A stretch of 36,022 bases of DNA from Actinomycetota bacterium. GTDB lineage: Bacteria; Actinomycetota; Actinomycetes; Mycobacteriales; Pseudonocardiaceae. Below, piece by piece: positions 18,026-27,093 of the stretch. The notes below the pieces were generated by a model. It saw only the letters and a list, made by a program, of their open reading frames with translations. It did not search any database and was not told where the DNA came from. The DNA lies in the NCBI GenBank assembly GCA_021324675.1, contig JAJPIR010000130.1, forward strand, positions 1 through 36,022. Direction: 5' to 3'. Position 1 is the stretch's first letter; every line of letters starts with the position of its first letter. The position numbers and the translations under genes were made by a program.

Positions 18026-19528
18026 GTGCTGGTTGATTTCCGTCCCACCGGCAAGCTTCGGGGCAGCAAGCGCGTGGACGCGACCGCCTCTCTGGCCCCG
18101 GTGCTGGACGCGCTGGCCGAAGACTCGCTGGACCTGTCGCGGGTCCGCGTGGTGTGCGACTGGGTGCAGTACCGCAACAACTTTCGCGATGTCGTCGATC
18201 TCCGGCCGATCCTGGCTGCTCACGGTCACGAGTCCGAGGTGCTGCCGGTGGCGCTGTCAGCGGTGATGACCGAGGACGAGATGGAGGTCGCCATTGACGT
18301 AAGGCGCAGCGGTGACGTGCCACTCAAGGAGCTGACCTGCGATCTCATCCGGGCCCGCGCCGCCGGCACCAATCCTTCCCGAATCTACCTGGAACCATGG
18401 CGAGCCACCCGCAAGAGCATGATCTGGGACTTCAATGCGCTGTACTGGAAGGCTCTCGACGTATGGGAACAGGTCACCGGCCAGCAGTACGAGAAAACCC
18501 TGCCGGGAGGGGAAAGCGATGCTCGCAACCGTGACGCGGTACGCGAGATTATCACCGCTCTTCTCATTCTCTGGGATTCGCTGGCCGAGCGAAATGCGCT
18601 GCCCGACGAGCTGTATGTGGTTGAGCTAGGTCCCGGTAATGGGAGCCAGGCGAAAACTTGGCTGGACGAGTTCGTCGCCTTGGACCAGGCCCACGGCAAG
18701 GAGTATTACCGGCGGCTGCACTATCTGATGTGTGACTACTCTCCGCATGTTCTGGAAGTCGCCCGGGCCGCGGTCGCCGACCACGCGCAGCACGTCAGCT
18801 CTTTCGTGCTGGATGCTACGCAGCCGCGCACCGCGCTGGGTTTCCTGACTTATAAAATCTTCCTGGTCTACATCTCCAATGTCTATGACAACCTGCCCAC
18901 CGATGAGGTAGCGCAGATCGGCGGTCGTACGTATACCGTGGAGAGCCGGGCCTACCTACCTGCCAGCGCCGTCGCGGATATCGCGCAGCTGGTATCGGCT
19001 CAACCGGATCAAGTACCGGGATTGATCGGTAAATTGCTGCGGCTGCAGCCGGCCTTGCTTGTGGATGCGCTACCGGCGCACTTCCCGTCAATCGAAGTGG
19101 CGGTGGAATTCTGGCGCCGTAGCTGGGCGGAATTACGCCTGGAAGAGCGGTACCTGCCGCTGGCAGGGCTCGATCTCTACCAGATCGCACCGACCGTCAG
19201 CGGGGAGAACCTGCGGCCGTTGCTGGAGTCCGGCGCCGCGATCCGGATGCACGTCAACAACGGTGCGGTAGCCAGCTTTGTGGACACTCTGCCGCTGCTG
19301 CATCCCTTCGGTCGGCTGATTTGCTACGATCTTTTCGTCACCGACATCCATGCCTACCGGACCGGGTTCCGCGGCCCAGGAAAATACGACGGCTCCGTGG
19401 TAAACTGGCTCAACGGTCCGCTGCTGGCGCATATCGGACGCCGCAGAGGTTTCGATGTTGATTTCCAACGTTTTACGCACCGGACCGGCACGAACATCGT
19501 CACGATGACAGCCCAAGTAAGGGACTGA
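18026..19528 (+). CDS. Unrecognised SAM-methyltransferase-fold protein in methyl-cycle operon
   Basis: A 500-residue cytoplasmic protein. A class I SAM-binding signature lies in the middle: motif I is VVELGPGNGS (199-208), the motif II acidic segment is LMCDYSP (234-240), and then come SFVLDATQP (259-267) and ISNVYDNLP. The overall pattern recalls the MidA/NDUFAF7 family of protein arginine methyltransferases, but residues 1-190 are unlike that family as I know it. They include DFRPTGKLRG, RVVCDWVQYRNN and YLEPWRATRKSMIWDFNALY. The C-terminal third has LICYDLFVTDIHAYRTGFRG. GTG 18026 follows AGGGAAGG. The gene ends one base before the MetE-like gene. Context suggests a role in methyl transfer to or from methionine synthesis; the reaction is unknown. 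Confidence 0.7.
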   Translation: MLVDFRPTGKLRGSKRVDATASLAPVLDALAEDSLDLSRVRVVCDWVQYRNNFRDVVDLRPILAAHGHESEVLPVALSAVMTEDEMEVAIDVRRSGDVPLKELTCDLIRARAAGTNPSRIYLEPWRATRKSMIWDFNALYWKALDVWEQVTGQQYEKTLPGGESDARNRDAVREIITALLILWDSLAERNALPDELYVVELGPGNGSQAKTWLDEFVALDQAHGKEYYRRLHYLMCDYSPHVLEVARAAVADHAQHVSSFVLDATQPRTALGFLTYKIFLVYISNVYDNLPTDEVAQIGGRTYTVESRAYLPASAVADIAQLVSAQPDQVPGLIGKLLRLQPALLVDALPAHFPSIEVAVEFWRRSWAELRLEERYLPLAGLDLYQIAPTVSGENLRPLLESGAAIRMHVNNGAVASFVDTLPLLHPFGRLICYDLFVTDIHAYRTGFRGPGKYDGSVVNWLNGPLLAHIGRRRGFDVDFQRFTHRTGTNIVTMTAQVRD

Positions 19529-19529
19529 T

Positions 19530-20585
19530 ATGCTGCCAGTGCTACCCACCACGGTAGTGGGGTCGTATTCGGTTCCAGAGTGGCTTGAGCGGTTGAAAAC
19601 AGACTATTACCGCAACAGGATCAGCCGGAGCCATCTCGGTGAAATTCACGATATGGCGATAAAGGCGGCGCTCAAGGACCAAGAGGCCGCAGGTATCGAT
19701 ATCGTCTCCGACGGGGAATTGCGGCGCGACAACGACATCGACTACCTGCTGGCCCGGATAACCGGCGTGCACATTCCAGTTACCGTCAAGTCATTCTACT
19801 TCGACTACTACGACTCTCCGATGGTCGCTGAGCCGTTGCCGGTCGACCCGCCGCCACCGCTGGGCCTGGCGGAGGACTTCCGCTTCACCAGGGTGCATAC
19901 GGATCGTCCGATCAAATTCAGCTTCACCGGGCCGTTTTCGCTGTCCCGCCGGATACAGAACAAGGCGTATTCCAAACCGGCCGATCTGGTGCGAGCGCTG
20001 GCGCAGGTGCTCAACGCTGAGGCCCGGGCGCTGGCCGACGCCGGTGCTGATCTCCTGCAGATCGATGAACCCTTCCTGGCCGGGTACCCCGAAGACGTGG
20101 GTGTGGCGGTCGAAGCGATCAACATCGTGACTCGTGATGTCAACGTCACCTGGGGGCTGCACGTCTGCTACGGCAATCGCTACGCGCGGCCGTCGTGGGA
20201 GGGCCATTATGACTTCCTGTTCCCCGCGGTGCTCGACGCCAACGTAAACCAGCTCGTCCTGGAGTTCGGTCGCAAAGGCTACGAGGACCTTCCCATCATC
20301 CAACAGCTGGGATGGGACCGCGCGCTCGGACTCGGCGTGGTAGATGTCAAGACCGAGCTGATCGAATCCGCGGAACTCATCGCGGCGCGCATCCGCAAGG
20401 CGCTCGAAACGTTCCCGGCCGAGAAGCTGACTATCAATCCGGACTGCGGGCTGCGTCACCTGCCCGCCGATGTGGCCAGAGCAAAGCTGGTGGCGATGGT
20501 AGAAGGAACTCTCGCGGTTCGCCGAACCCTGCCGGAGAGCTCGGGGCTAACCCGGCCGGAACTGACCGTCGAGCAAGGAGCGTGA
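19530..20585 (+). CDS. Short MetE-like methionine synthase (catalytic domain only)
   Basis: A 351-residue cobalamin-independent methionine synthase-like protein, about half the length of normal MetE (about 750), lacking the N-terminal folate-binding half. The zinc and homocysteine site is complete: H211 and C213 in [10 protein letters not shown]245 in [10 protein letters not shown]306 in [11 protein letters not shown], plus QIDEP at 178-182. N-terminal GSYSVPEWL and [13 protein letters not shown] are typical of the domain. Families of such short core-MetE proteins are known to work without folate, taking methyl groups from a corrinoid protein or needing an extra partner. ATG 19530 follows the preceding stop by one base, and metK starts four bases after its stop, so these are tightly co-transcribed. 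Confidence 0.88.
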   Translation: MLPVLPTTVVGSYSVPEWLERLKTDYYRNRISRSHLGEIHDMAIKAALKDQEAAGIDIVSDGELRRDNDIDYLLARITGVHIPVTVKSFYFDYYDSPMVAEPLPVDPPPPLGLAEDFRFTRVHTDRPIKFSFTGPFSLSRRIQNKAYSKPADLVRALAQVLNAEARALADAGADLLQIDEPFLAGYPEDVGVAVEAINIVTRDVNVTWGLHVCYGNRYARPSWEGHYDFLFPAVLDANVNQLVLEFGRKGYEDLPIIQQLGWDRALGLGVVDVKTELIESAELIAARIRKALETFPAEKLTINPDCGLRHLPADVARAKLVAMVEGTLAVRRTLPESSGLTRPELTVEQGA

Positions 20586-20589
20586 TCGC

Positions 20590-21840
20590 ATGACCCAACT
20601 GGAGTCCGCGGAATTTCTCTTCACGTCAGAATCGGTGACCGAAGGCCATCCGGACAAGATGGCCGACCAGATCTCCGACGCCGTGCTGGATGCGGCGCTG
20701 AAGGTAGACCCGAACTCCCGGGTGGCGTGCGAGACGTTGGTGACCACGGGACTGGTCGTGCTGGCTGGTGAGATCACCACCACGGCAATGCTCGACTACA
20801 CCCAAATCGTGCGGGAGACCATTTGCCGGATCGGCTACGACAACGGCAGCTTCGGCTTCGACGGCCACTGCTGCGGGGTGATGATCGCGCTGGACAAGCA
20901 GTCGCCGGAAATTGCACAAGGCGTCGATATGGCCCTCGAGCGACGCGGGGAGCTGTCTGAGGACGAGCTGGACAGCGCCGGCGCCGGCGATCAGGGGATG
21001 ATGTTCGGGTACGCCACCAATGAGACCGCTGAACTCATGCCGATGCCCATCGCGCTGGCGCACCGGCTGTCCAAGCGGCTGTCGACGGTCCGCAAGGACG
21101 GCACGCTGCCCTATCTGCGGCCCGACGGTAAAACCCAGGTCACCGTCCGGTACCGGGACGGGGTACCCGTCGGAGTGGAGAAGGTGCTGATCTCCACCCA
21201 GCACGCTGAGGACGTCACCTCCGAGCAGATCCGGGATGATCTGTGGGAGCACGTGGTGCTGGCAGTATTGCCCGCCGGCTTCTATGACGAGGCCAGGTTG
21301 GCGCGCAACTGGTACGTCAACCCGACCGGCCGGTTCGTCATCGGCGGGCCGGTGGGTGATGCTGGCCTGACCGGTCGGAAGATCATCGTGGATACCTATG
21401 GTGGGTTCGCCCGGCACGGTGGCGGTGCGTTCTCCGGCAAGGACCCATCCAAAGTGGACCGTTCTGCGGCGTATGCGAGCCGTTACGTGGCCAAGAACAT
21501 CGTCGCCGCCGGCCTGGCCGACCGCGCCGAAGTGCAGGTGGCGTACGCGATCGGTGTCGCCCGGCCGCTGTCGTTGCTGGTCGAGACGTTCAACACGGAG
21601 AAGGTGCCGCGCCGGACCATCGAGAAGCTGGTGGGCGAGCATTTCGATTTGCGCCCGGCGGCATTCCGGAACTACCTGCGGTTGCACCGGCCCATCTACG
21701 CTAAGACCGCCGCCTACGGTCACTTCGGGCGCGACGATCCCGACTTCACCTGGGAGCGCACCGACAAGGCGGCGGAATTGCGCGAGGCCGCCGGGTTGCC
21801 AGCCAGCGTCGAGCCGGTAGTGGCCTCTGGACAGGCATGA
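20590..21840 (+). CDS. metK: S-adenosylmethionine synthetase
   Basis: Makes S-adenosylmethionine from methionine and ATP. The 416-residue length is slightly above the 380-405 norm. The signature motifs are intact: [36 protein letters not shown] and [23 protein letters not shown] 20590 follows AAGGAG four bases after the MetE-like stop. The gene order MetE-like, metK, adoK, ahcY places all enzymes of the activated methyl cycle in one transcript. The genome may carry a second metK elsewhere; that cannot be judged here. Confidence 0.97.
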   Translation: MTQLESAEFLFTSESVTEGHPDKMADQISDAVLDAALKVDPNSRVACETLVTTGLVVLAGEITTTAMLDYTQIVRETICRIGYDNGSFGFDGHCCGVMIALDKQSPEIAQGVDMALERRGELSEDELDSAGAGDQGMMFGYATNETAELMPMPIALAHRLSKRLSTVRKDGTLPYLRPDGKTQVTVRYRDGVPVGVEKVLISTQHAEDVTSEQIRDDLWEHVVLAVLPAGFYDEARLARNWYVNPTGRFVIGGPVGDAGLTGRKIIVDTYGGFARHGGGAFSGKDPSKVDRSAAYASRYVAKNIVAAGLADRAEVQVAYAIGVARPLSLLVETFNTEKVPRRTIEKLVGEHFDLRPAAFRNYLRLHRPIYAKTAAYGHFGRDDPDFTWERTDKAAELREAAGLPASVEPVVASGQA

Positions 21841-21852
21841 GAGGGGGAGCGC

Positions 21853-22830
21853 GTGCGCATCATCGTCACGGGGTCGATCGCCACCGATCACCTGATGGTT
21901 TATCGGGGCCGATTTACCGAGCAGATCGTGCCGGAAGCACTCGACAGCATCTCGGTGTCGTTCCTGGTGGAGGATCTGGCGATCCACCGCGGCGGGGCGG
22001 GTGCGAACATCGCGTTCAACCTGGGCTGCCTGGGGTTGGCGCCGGTGCTGGTGGGTGCAGTCGGTGCCGATTTCGCCGAGTACGGGCAGTGGCTGTCGGA
22101 GCACGGGGTAGACGTCAGCGCGGTGCACGTGTCGCAGACCAAGCACACTGCCCGGTTTTTGTGCACCACTGATTCTGACTCCAACCAGATCGCCTCGTTC
22201 TATCCCGGTGCGATGAGCGAGTCCCGCGATATCGAGCTCAAGCCGATCGTCGACCGCTTCGGCGGCACCGATCTCGTCCTGATCGGGCCTAATGATCCGG
22301 CGGCGATGTTGCGGCACACCCAGGAGTGCCGGGATCTCGGATACCCGTTCGCCGCGGACCCTTCCCAGCAGCTCGCCAGCCTGGAAGGGGATCAGATCGC
22401 CGAGCTGGTTGAGGGTGCGGCGTACCTGTTCACCAACACCTACGAGCGCGGCCTGCTCGAACGTAAGACCGGCTGGGGCAACGAAGACGTCCTCCAGCGC
22501 GTGGGTGTGTCAGTGATGACCCGCGGCGCCAAGGGCGTGACCGTGCAACGACCGGGCGAACCGGATGTCTCCGTGACGCCGCCACAGGAGTTGCAGAAGG
22601 CGGACCCCACCGGGGTCGGTGACGCATTCCGGGCTGGCTTCCTGGCCGGGGTCGAGTGGGGGGTCAGTGACGAGCGGGCTGCCCAACTCGGCTGCATGCT
22701 GGCCACCTTGGTGATCGAGTCAGTGGGTACCCAGGAACACCAGTACCAACCAGAGGCGTTTCTGCACCGGTTCAGCGAAGCCTACGGACCCGACAGCGCG
22801 GCCGAGGTGGCTGACCACCTACGTGCGTGA
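21853..22830 (+). CDS. adoK: Adenosine kinase (PfkB family)
   Basis: A 325-residue ribokinase-fold enzyme closely resembling mycobacterial Ado[21 protein letters not shown] at the N terminus, [35 protein letters not shown] and [16 protein letters not shown]. The catalytic signature is [16 protein letters not shown], with the base aspartate in GVGD. It phosphorylates adenosine to AMP, removing the adenosine released by AhcY and so pulling SAH hydrolysis forward. GTG 21853 follows GAGGGGGAG. It ends by GTGA overlap with an alternative start of ahcY. Confidence 0.93.
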   Translation: MRIIVTGSIATDHLMVYRGRFTEQIVPEALDSISVSFLVEDLAIHRGGAGANIAFNLGCLGLAPVLVGAVGADFAEYGQWLSEHGVDVSAVHVSQTKHTARFLCTTDSDSNQIASFYPGAMSESRDIELKPIVDRFGGTDLVLIGPNDPAAMLRHTQECRDLGYPFAADPSQQLASLEGDQIAELVEGAAYLFTNTYERGLLERKTGWGNEDVLQRVGVSVMTRGAKGVTVQRPGEPDVSVTPPQELQKADPTGVGDAFRAGFLAGVEWGVSDERAAQLGCMLATLVIESVGTQEHQYQPEAFLHRFSEAYGPDSAAEVADHLRA

Positions 22831-22871
22831 CCGCCAACGTCGACTCAAGACCCGACAGGGAGTGCATTTCG

Positions 22872-24350
22872 ATGACTGTGGCGCCTGCCGCCGAGAACAA
22901 GCTACAAAGCCGTAACGGGATTGATTTCGCAGTCGCCGACCTGGGCCTGGCCGATTTCGGTCGTAACGAGATCCGGTTGGCCCAGCATGAGATGCCCGGT
23001 TTGATGGCGTTGCGCCGGGAGTATGCGGATGTTTTCCCGTTGCGCGGAGCGCGGATTTCCGGGTCACTGCACATGACGGTGCAGACGGCCGTGCTGATCG
23101 AGACGCTGGTCAGCCTGGGCGCCGAGGTGCGGTGGGCGTCCTGCAACATCTTCTCCACGCAGGACCATGCCGCGGCAGCGGTGGTGGTGGGACCGCACGG
23201 GTCCGCGGAGCAGCCCCAGGGCGTACCGATCTTCGCCTGGAAGGGCGAGACGCTGGCAGAGTACTGGTGGTGCATCGAGCAGGCGATGACGTGGCCTGAC
23301 GGGGCAGGGCCCAACATGATCCTCGATGATGGCGGGGACGCCACCCTGATGGTGCACAAAGGGGTGGCTTACGAGAAGGCTGGCGTGGTGCCCGCCGTAG
23401 ACGACAACGACTCCGATGAGTGGAAGGCATTCCTGGACGTCCTGCGGGCCTCGCTGGCCACTGCGCCGGGCAAGTGGACGGCGATCGGGGAGGGAATCCG
23501 CGGGGTCAGCGAGGAGACCACCACCGGAGTGCACCGGTTGTACCAGCTGGCCGCGGCAGGAGAGCTGCTGTTCCCGGCGATGAACGTGAATGACTCGGTA
23601 ACCAAGTCGAAGTTCGACAACAAGTACGGATGCCGCCATTCGCTGGTCGACGGGATCAACCGGGCAGTCGACGTGCTGCTGGCCGGGAAATTGGCGGTGG
23701 TCTGCGGATACGGGGATGTGGGCAAGGGATGCGCAGAGGCCCTGAGCGCCCAGGGTGCTCGGGTGGTGGTGACCGAGGTTGACCCTATCTGCGCGCTGCA
23801 GGCCATGATGAACGGGTTTTCGGTGGACACCCTCGACAACCTGGTCGAGCGCGCGGATGTCATCATCACCGCTACCGGCAACAAGGACATCGTCACCGTC
23901 GACCACATGGCGCGGATGAAGCACCAGGCGATCCTGGGCAATATCGGGCACTTCGATAATGAGATCGACATGGCCGGGCTGGAACGCCGGTCGGGTGCCC
24001 GCCGGTTGAACATCAAGCCGCAGGTCGACGAGTGGGTTTTCCCGGATGGGCACTCGATCATCCTGCTTTCCGAGGGACGGCTGCTGAACCTGGGCAACGC
24101 CACCGGGCACCCCAGCTTCGTGATGTCGAACTCGTTCTCCAACCAGGTGATCGCCCAGATCGAGCTGTTCACCAAGCACCAGGAATACGATCGCGAGGTC
24201 TACGTCCTGCCCAAGGCGCTCGATGAGAAGGTCGCCCGGATTCACGTCGAGGCGCTGGGCGGCCAGCTCACCAAGCTGACCAAAGACCAGGCCGAGTACA
24301 TCGGCGTTGACGTCGAGGGCCCGTACAAGCCGGACCACTACCGCTACTGA
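22872..24350 (+). CDS. ahcY: S-adenosylhomocysteine hydrolase
   Basis: NAD-dependent hydrolysis of S-adenosylhomocysteine to adenosine and homocysteine, relieving product inhibition of methyltransferases. Conserved segments are [52 protein letters not shown], the NAD loop [16 protein letters not shown] and the C-terminal KPDHYRY. The long mycobacterial-type insert is present (492 residues). ATG 22872 has AGGGAG about ten bases upstream; a GTG at 22827 that overlaps adoK would add 15 residues. It ends the operon, followed by a strong hairpin. Confidence 0.97.
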   Translation: MTVAPAAENKLQSRNGIDFAVADLGLADFGRNEIRLAQHEMPGLMALRREYADVFPLRGARISGSLHMTVQTAVLIETLVSLGAEVRWASCNIFSTQDHAAAAVVVGPHGSAEQPQGVPIFAWKGETLAEYWWCIEQAMTWPDGAGPNMILDDGGDATLMVHKGVAYEKAGVVPAVDDNDSDEWKAFLDVLRASLATAPGKWTAIGEGIRGVSEETTTGVHRLYQLAAAGELLFPAMNVNDSVTKSKFDNKYGCRHSLVDGINRAVDVLLAGKLAVVCGYGDVGKGCAEALSAQGARVVVTEVDPICALQAMMNGFSVDTLDNLVERADVIITATGNKDIVTVDHMARMKHQAILGNIGHFDNEIDMAGLERRSGARRLNIKPQVDEWVFPDGHSIILLSEGRLLNLGNATGHPSFVMSNSFSNQVIAQIELFTKHQEYDREVYVLPKALDEKVARIHVEALGGQLTKLTKDQAEYIGVDVEGPYKPDHYRY

Positions 24351-24370
24351 CCGCGCTGCCGCAGCATGAT

Positions 24371-24421
24371 CGGTTTTGGTGTCGTCAACGACACGCCGTG
24401 TCGTCGTAGGCACCAAAACCG
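24371..24421. terminator. Two-tier hairpin between convergent ahcY and lipoprotein genes
   Basis: The outer stem CGGTTTTGGTG with CACCAAAACCG (11 bases, perfect) and the inner stem ACGACAC-gcc-GTGTCGT are separated by a six-by-six internal loop. An alternative hairpin GTGTCGT-CA-ACGACAC can form in the left half. It ends 21 bases before the lipoprotein stop, so it can serve both strands as a terminator. Confidence 0.8.
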
Positions 24422-24442
24422 TGACCTTCAGGGAAGAGCGGA

Positions 24443-25036
24443 TCAACTTGGCGGTACGTGGCACTCCGGGGCCTGGTCGATGGCGGCGCGTAGTTGTGGA
24501 TCGCTGGTGAGAGTGCCGAACAAGCCCACGACGTTGCCGATCGCACCGAAAGCCTGCGCGATCGCGGCACCGTCGTTGGCGTTGGCCGCATTGATCCGGG
24601 TTGCCATCTCCTTGAGGTTGCCACGCAGTTGGGTGAGCCGGGCCCGCATCTGGTCCATCCTGCGCTCGCCGTCACTCACCGGTGGCGCGCCGATCGACGG
24701 CAGAAAGTCGATCGCCTGCTGCGTGGCCTTCTCCGCGTTGCTCAGGTAGGTGCTCAAGGCCTGTCGCGTCGCCGCCGGGTCAGCGAAGTCAGGCTCGGGT
24801 GGCATGCCGACCTGGAGGAAGGCAAACCCCAACACCTGGCACATCGACTTGGCCCAGCTGCCAACGGTCGGCTGTGGACGCGGTGGAGGCAAGCTTGTCG
24901 CCGGCTGTGATGGCGTCGTCGACGCCGTGGCCGGCGCGTTTCTGGTGTGATCGGCGCAGGCCGCCACGGTGATCGCCGTGGTGACGGCGACCACAGCCAG
25001 CGGGCGGCGCAGCCTCGCGCCTGGTAAAACGTTCAT
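24443..25036 (-). CDS. Putative lipoprotein, paralogue A
   Basis: A 197-residue protein with a lipoprotein signal: basic MNVLPGARLRRPLAVVAVTT, hydrophobic core, and lipobox VAAC with the lipidated cysteine near residue 27. A Pro/Thr-rich linker (about 30-57) follows, then a helical domain with SWAKSMCQVLG, DPAATRQALSTYLSNAEKAT, the turn LPSIGAPPVSDG, and the tail DPQLRAAIDQAPECHVPPS. The two mature cysteines (SMC and ECH) may form a disulfide bond. It is clearly paralogous to the gene upstream at 25131-25772. It is likely anchored on the outer face of the membrane; function unknown. Confidence 0.82.
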   Translation of the reverse strand: MNVLPGARLRRPLAVVAVTTAITVAACADHTRNAPATASTTPSQPATSLPPPRPQPTVGSWAKSMCQVLGFAFLQVGMPPEPDFADPAATRQALSTYLSNAEKATQQAIDFLPSIGAPPVSDGERRMDQMRARLTQLRGNLKEMATRINAANANDGAAIAQAFGAIGNVVGLFGTLTSDPQLRAAIDQAPECHVPPS

Positions 25037-25130
25037 GGCCCAGCGCTCCCGTGCTGACCGGATCAGTTATTGCCCTGGACCAGTGTGGTGCGGACGAACC
25101 GCGTTACGGGTCGACTCTGCTGAGGCCAAC

Positions 25131-25772
25131 TCAGCTGGGTGGCGCGGACGGCGTTGTGGTGGTTGTCATTGCACCCATCCCAGGCATGTTGTGGCACTCC
25201 GGTGTCTGGTCGAAGGCCGCACGCAATTCCGGGTTGCTGGTCAGTGTGCCCAGTAAGGTGACGGCGTTACCCGCCGCGCTGAAGGCTGGGCCGAGCGCCG
25301 CAGCGTCGTTCGGATTGGCCGCCTTGAGCCTGGTCGCTGCCTCGTTGAGGCTGTCGCGGAGCTGGGTGAGCTGCGTGCGTAGTTGTTCGAAGATCTGCTG
25401 TCCGTTGGCCACTGGCGGGGGGCCGATAGACGTGAGCCGGTCCATCGCTTGCTGTACAGCGTTGCCCGCGCGGCTCATGTAATCGGCGTAGGCCTGCCGT
25501 GTCGCGGTGGGATTGTTGCTGTCCGTCTGGGGTGGTGCGCCCAACTGGGCCAAAGTGGAGGTGACGGTCTGGCATATCGAAGTAGCCCAGGCGCGCGCAG
25601 GCGGCTGCGGTTGCGCGGGTGGAGTTGAGGTGACCGCAGGTGCAGCGGGCGGGGCGGACGACGTGGCGGGTGCATTGCTCGCGTTGCCGCCGCAGCCTGC
25701 CACCATGAGCCCCGCGGCCAGGACGGCTACCGCGAGCGGACGGCGCAGCGTTGCGCCGGATGAGACGTTCAT
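25131..25772 (-). CDS. Putative lipoprotein, paralogue B
   Basis: A 213-residue paralogue of the next gene. The signal MNVSSGATLRRPLAVAVLAA ends in lipobox VAGC. The mature part has a Pro/Ala linker, WATSICQTVTSTLAQLGAPP, NPTATRQAYADYMSRAGNAV and LTSIGPPPVANGQ. It ends with ELRAAFDQTPECHNMPG and a Thr/Pro tail. ATG 25772 follows a GGGGGAG site; the frame is open to 25883, but the signal peptide fixes the start. The 94 bases between the two genes show no terminator, so both probably share a message. Substrate or partner unknown. Confidence 0.82.
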   Translation of the reverse strand: MNVSSGATLRRPLAVAVLAAGLMVAGCGGNASNAPATSSAPPAAPAVTSTPPAQPQPPARAWATSICQTVTSTLAQLGAPPQTDSNNPTATRQAYADYMSRAGNAVQQAMDRLTSIGPPPVANGQQIFEQLRTQLTQLRDSLNEAATRLKAANPNDAAALGPAFSAAGNAVTLLGTLTSNPELRAAFDQTPECHNMPGMGAMTTTTTPSAPPS

Positions 25773-25896
25773 TGTCAGCTCCCCCCGTACTCGGCGTACC
25801 CGAATTGGATCGGGTGTCACCTTCGCGGGCCAGTCTGATGTGGACACATTTTCATTCCCGGTTGATGGGCCGGCTAATCCCACCCCGGCAAGCGGG

Positions 25897-27093
25897 CTAG
25901 TGGTCGGCGGGAAGCGGAATCTTCAGGCGTACCACGGTGCCGCGGCCGGGAGTGCTGTCGGCGGTGAGCTGCCCGCCCAGGAGTTCGGCGCGCTGCTGCA
26001 TGCCCGGCATGCCGTAGCCGACAGGCCCGGCACGCTCGGGCGTGTTGGCCGGATCGAAGCCGACACCGTCGTCGGAGATCTCCAGCAACACGGCACCGGT
26101 GGCAATCGACAGGCGCAGCTGGACGTGCGCCGCGCTGGCGTGCTTCATCACGTTCTGCAGCGCCTCTTGGGCGATCCGGTAGACGGCAGTCTCGACGTGC
26201 TCGGGCAGCACGGTGCTCACGGTATCCACGTGGACGTTGGGCAGCGGCGTTGACCGCGCGAGACTTTCCAGGCTCGCGGCCAGCCCGAGATCGTCGAGCA
26301 CCGGTGGGCGCAGCCCGGCGATCGCGGTGCGCGTCTCGTCCAGGGCTCCAGCGGCGAGTTCCTGCGCGCGGGCGATCTGCTCGGCAGCGCTGGCCGGATC
26401 GGAACTGACTGCATCCGCCGCCGCGGACAGGTGAAACGACAAGCTGACGATGCGCTGGCTGATCCCGTCGTGGATCTCACCGGCGAGCCGGCGGCGCTCG
26501 GTTTCCTGAAGCAGCACGATCTGCTCGGCGAAGCGTTCCATCGCCGCCTCCCGTTCGGCGAGCCTGCTGTGCAGGCGGGCGTTCTCGATTGCGCCAGCCA
26601 TCAGACCAGCCACTGAGCTGAGCAGGTCGACGTCAGCCTCGGTGAAGTCGCGGCGATCCCGGGTGTGCACGTTGAGCACCCCGACCAGGTCGCCAGGCCT
26701 CGTGATCATCGGGACAGAGGCCATCGAGATGAACTCCTCACCTCGCAGCTCCGGGATGTATCGATAGCGCGGGTCATCCCGCTTGTTGTCAGTGATGACG
26801 ACGGGCTGGCAGTGCGCGGCGACCCAGCCGGAGATCCCCTCGCCGATCGGCAGCTCGATGCGCCGGGCCAGCCGGTCGAACGGCGGTGTGGCACCCCGCA
26901 GGTGTAGCCGGTCGCCGGCCGGATCCAGCAGGTGCACGAAGCAGACGTCGGTGGACGTGGTCTCGGTGATCAAGTCGGCCACACCCTGGGCGATCCCATC
27001 CAGGTCCAGCCCGGCTGACAAAATCTCGATCACACCGTGCAGCAACCGGGCATCGGAATCGGCGTTGGCCAAGCCCACCGGCGGACGGATCAC
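25897..27093 (-). CDS. GAF-domain sensor histidine kinase
   Basis: A 398-residue soluble kinase. Residues about 17-170 form a GAF domain (IGEGISGWVAAHCQPVVITD, DLVGVLNVHTRDRRDFTEAD). The HisKA_3 dimerisation helix has the phosphoacceptor H208 in LAGEIHDGISQRIVSLSFHL. The ATPase domain has EALQNVMKHASAAHVQLRLS, DDGVGFDP and YGMPGMQQRAELLGG. There is no membrane segment, so it senses a cytoplasmic signal bound to GAF, or a redox/ligand cue. The start GTG overlaps the response regulator stop (GTGA), so the two are coupled. No GAF-bound cofactor can be inferred from sequence alone. Confidence 0.93.
   Translation of the reverse strand: MIRPPVGLANADSDARLLHGVIEILSAGLDLDGIAQGVADLITETTSTDVCFVHLLDPAGDRLHLRGATPPFDRLARRIELPIGEGISGWVAAHCQPVVITDNKRDDPRYRYIPELRGEEFISMASVPMITRPGDLVGVLNVHTRDRRDFTEADVDLLSSVAGLMAGAIENARLHSRLAEREAAMERFAEQIVLLQETERRRLAGEIHDGISQRIVSLSFHLSAAADAVSSDPASAAEQIARAQELAAGALDETRTAIAGLRPPVLDDLGLAASLESLARSTPLPNVHVDTVSTVLPEHVETAVYRIAQEALQNVMKHASAAHVQLRLSIATGAVLLEISDDGVGFDPANTPERAGPVGYGMPGMQQRAELLGGQLTADSTPGRGTVVRLKIPLPADH

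Noticed and set aside
20626-22317. Long open frame on the minus strand (563 codons) across metK and adoK
   Set aside because: It is antisense to two strongly conserved genes and its translation is low-complexity His/Arg/Gly-rich, the usual artefact of high-GC coding DNA.
23064-24464. Long open frame on the minus strand (466 codons) across ahcY
   Set aside because: Antisense shadow of ahcY with no recognisable domain; the plus strand encodes an intact conserved enzyme.
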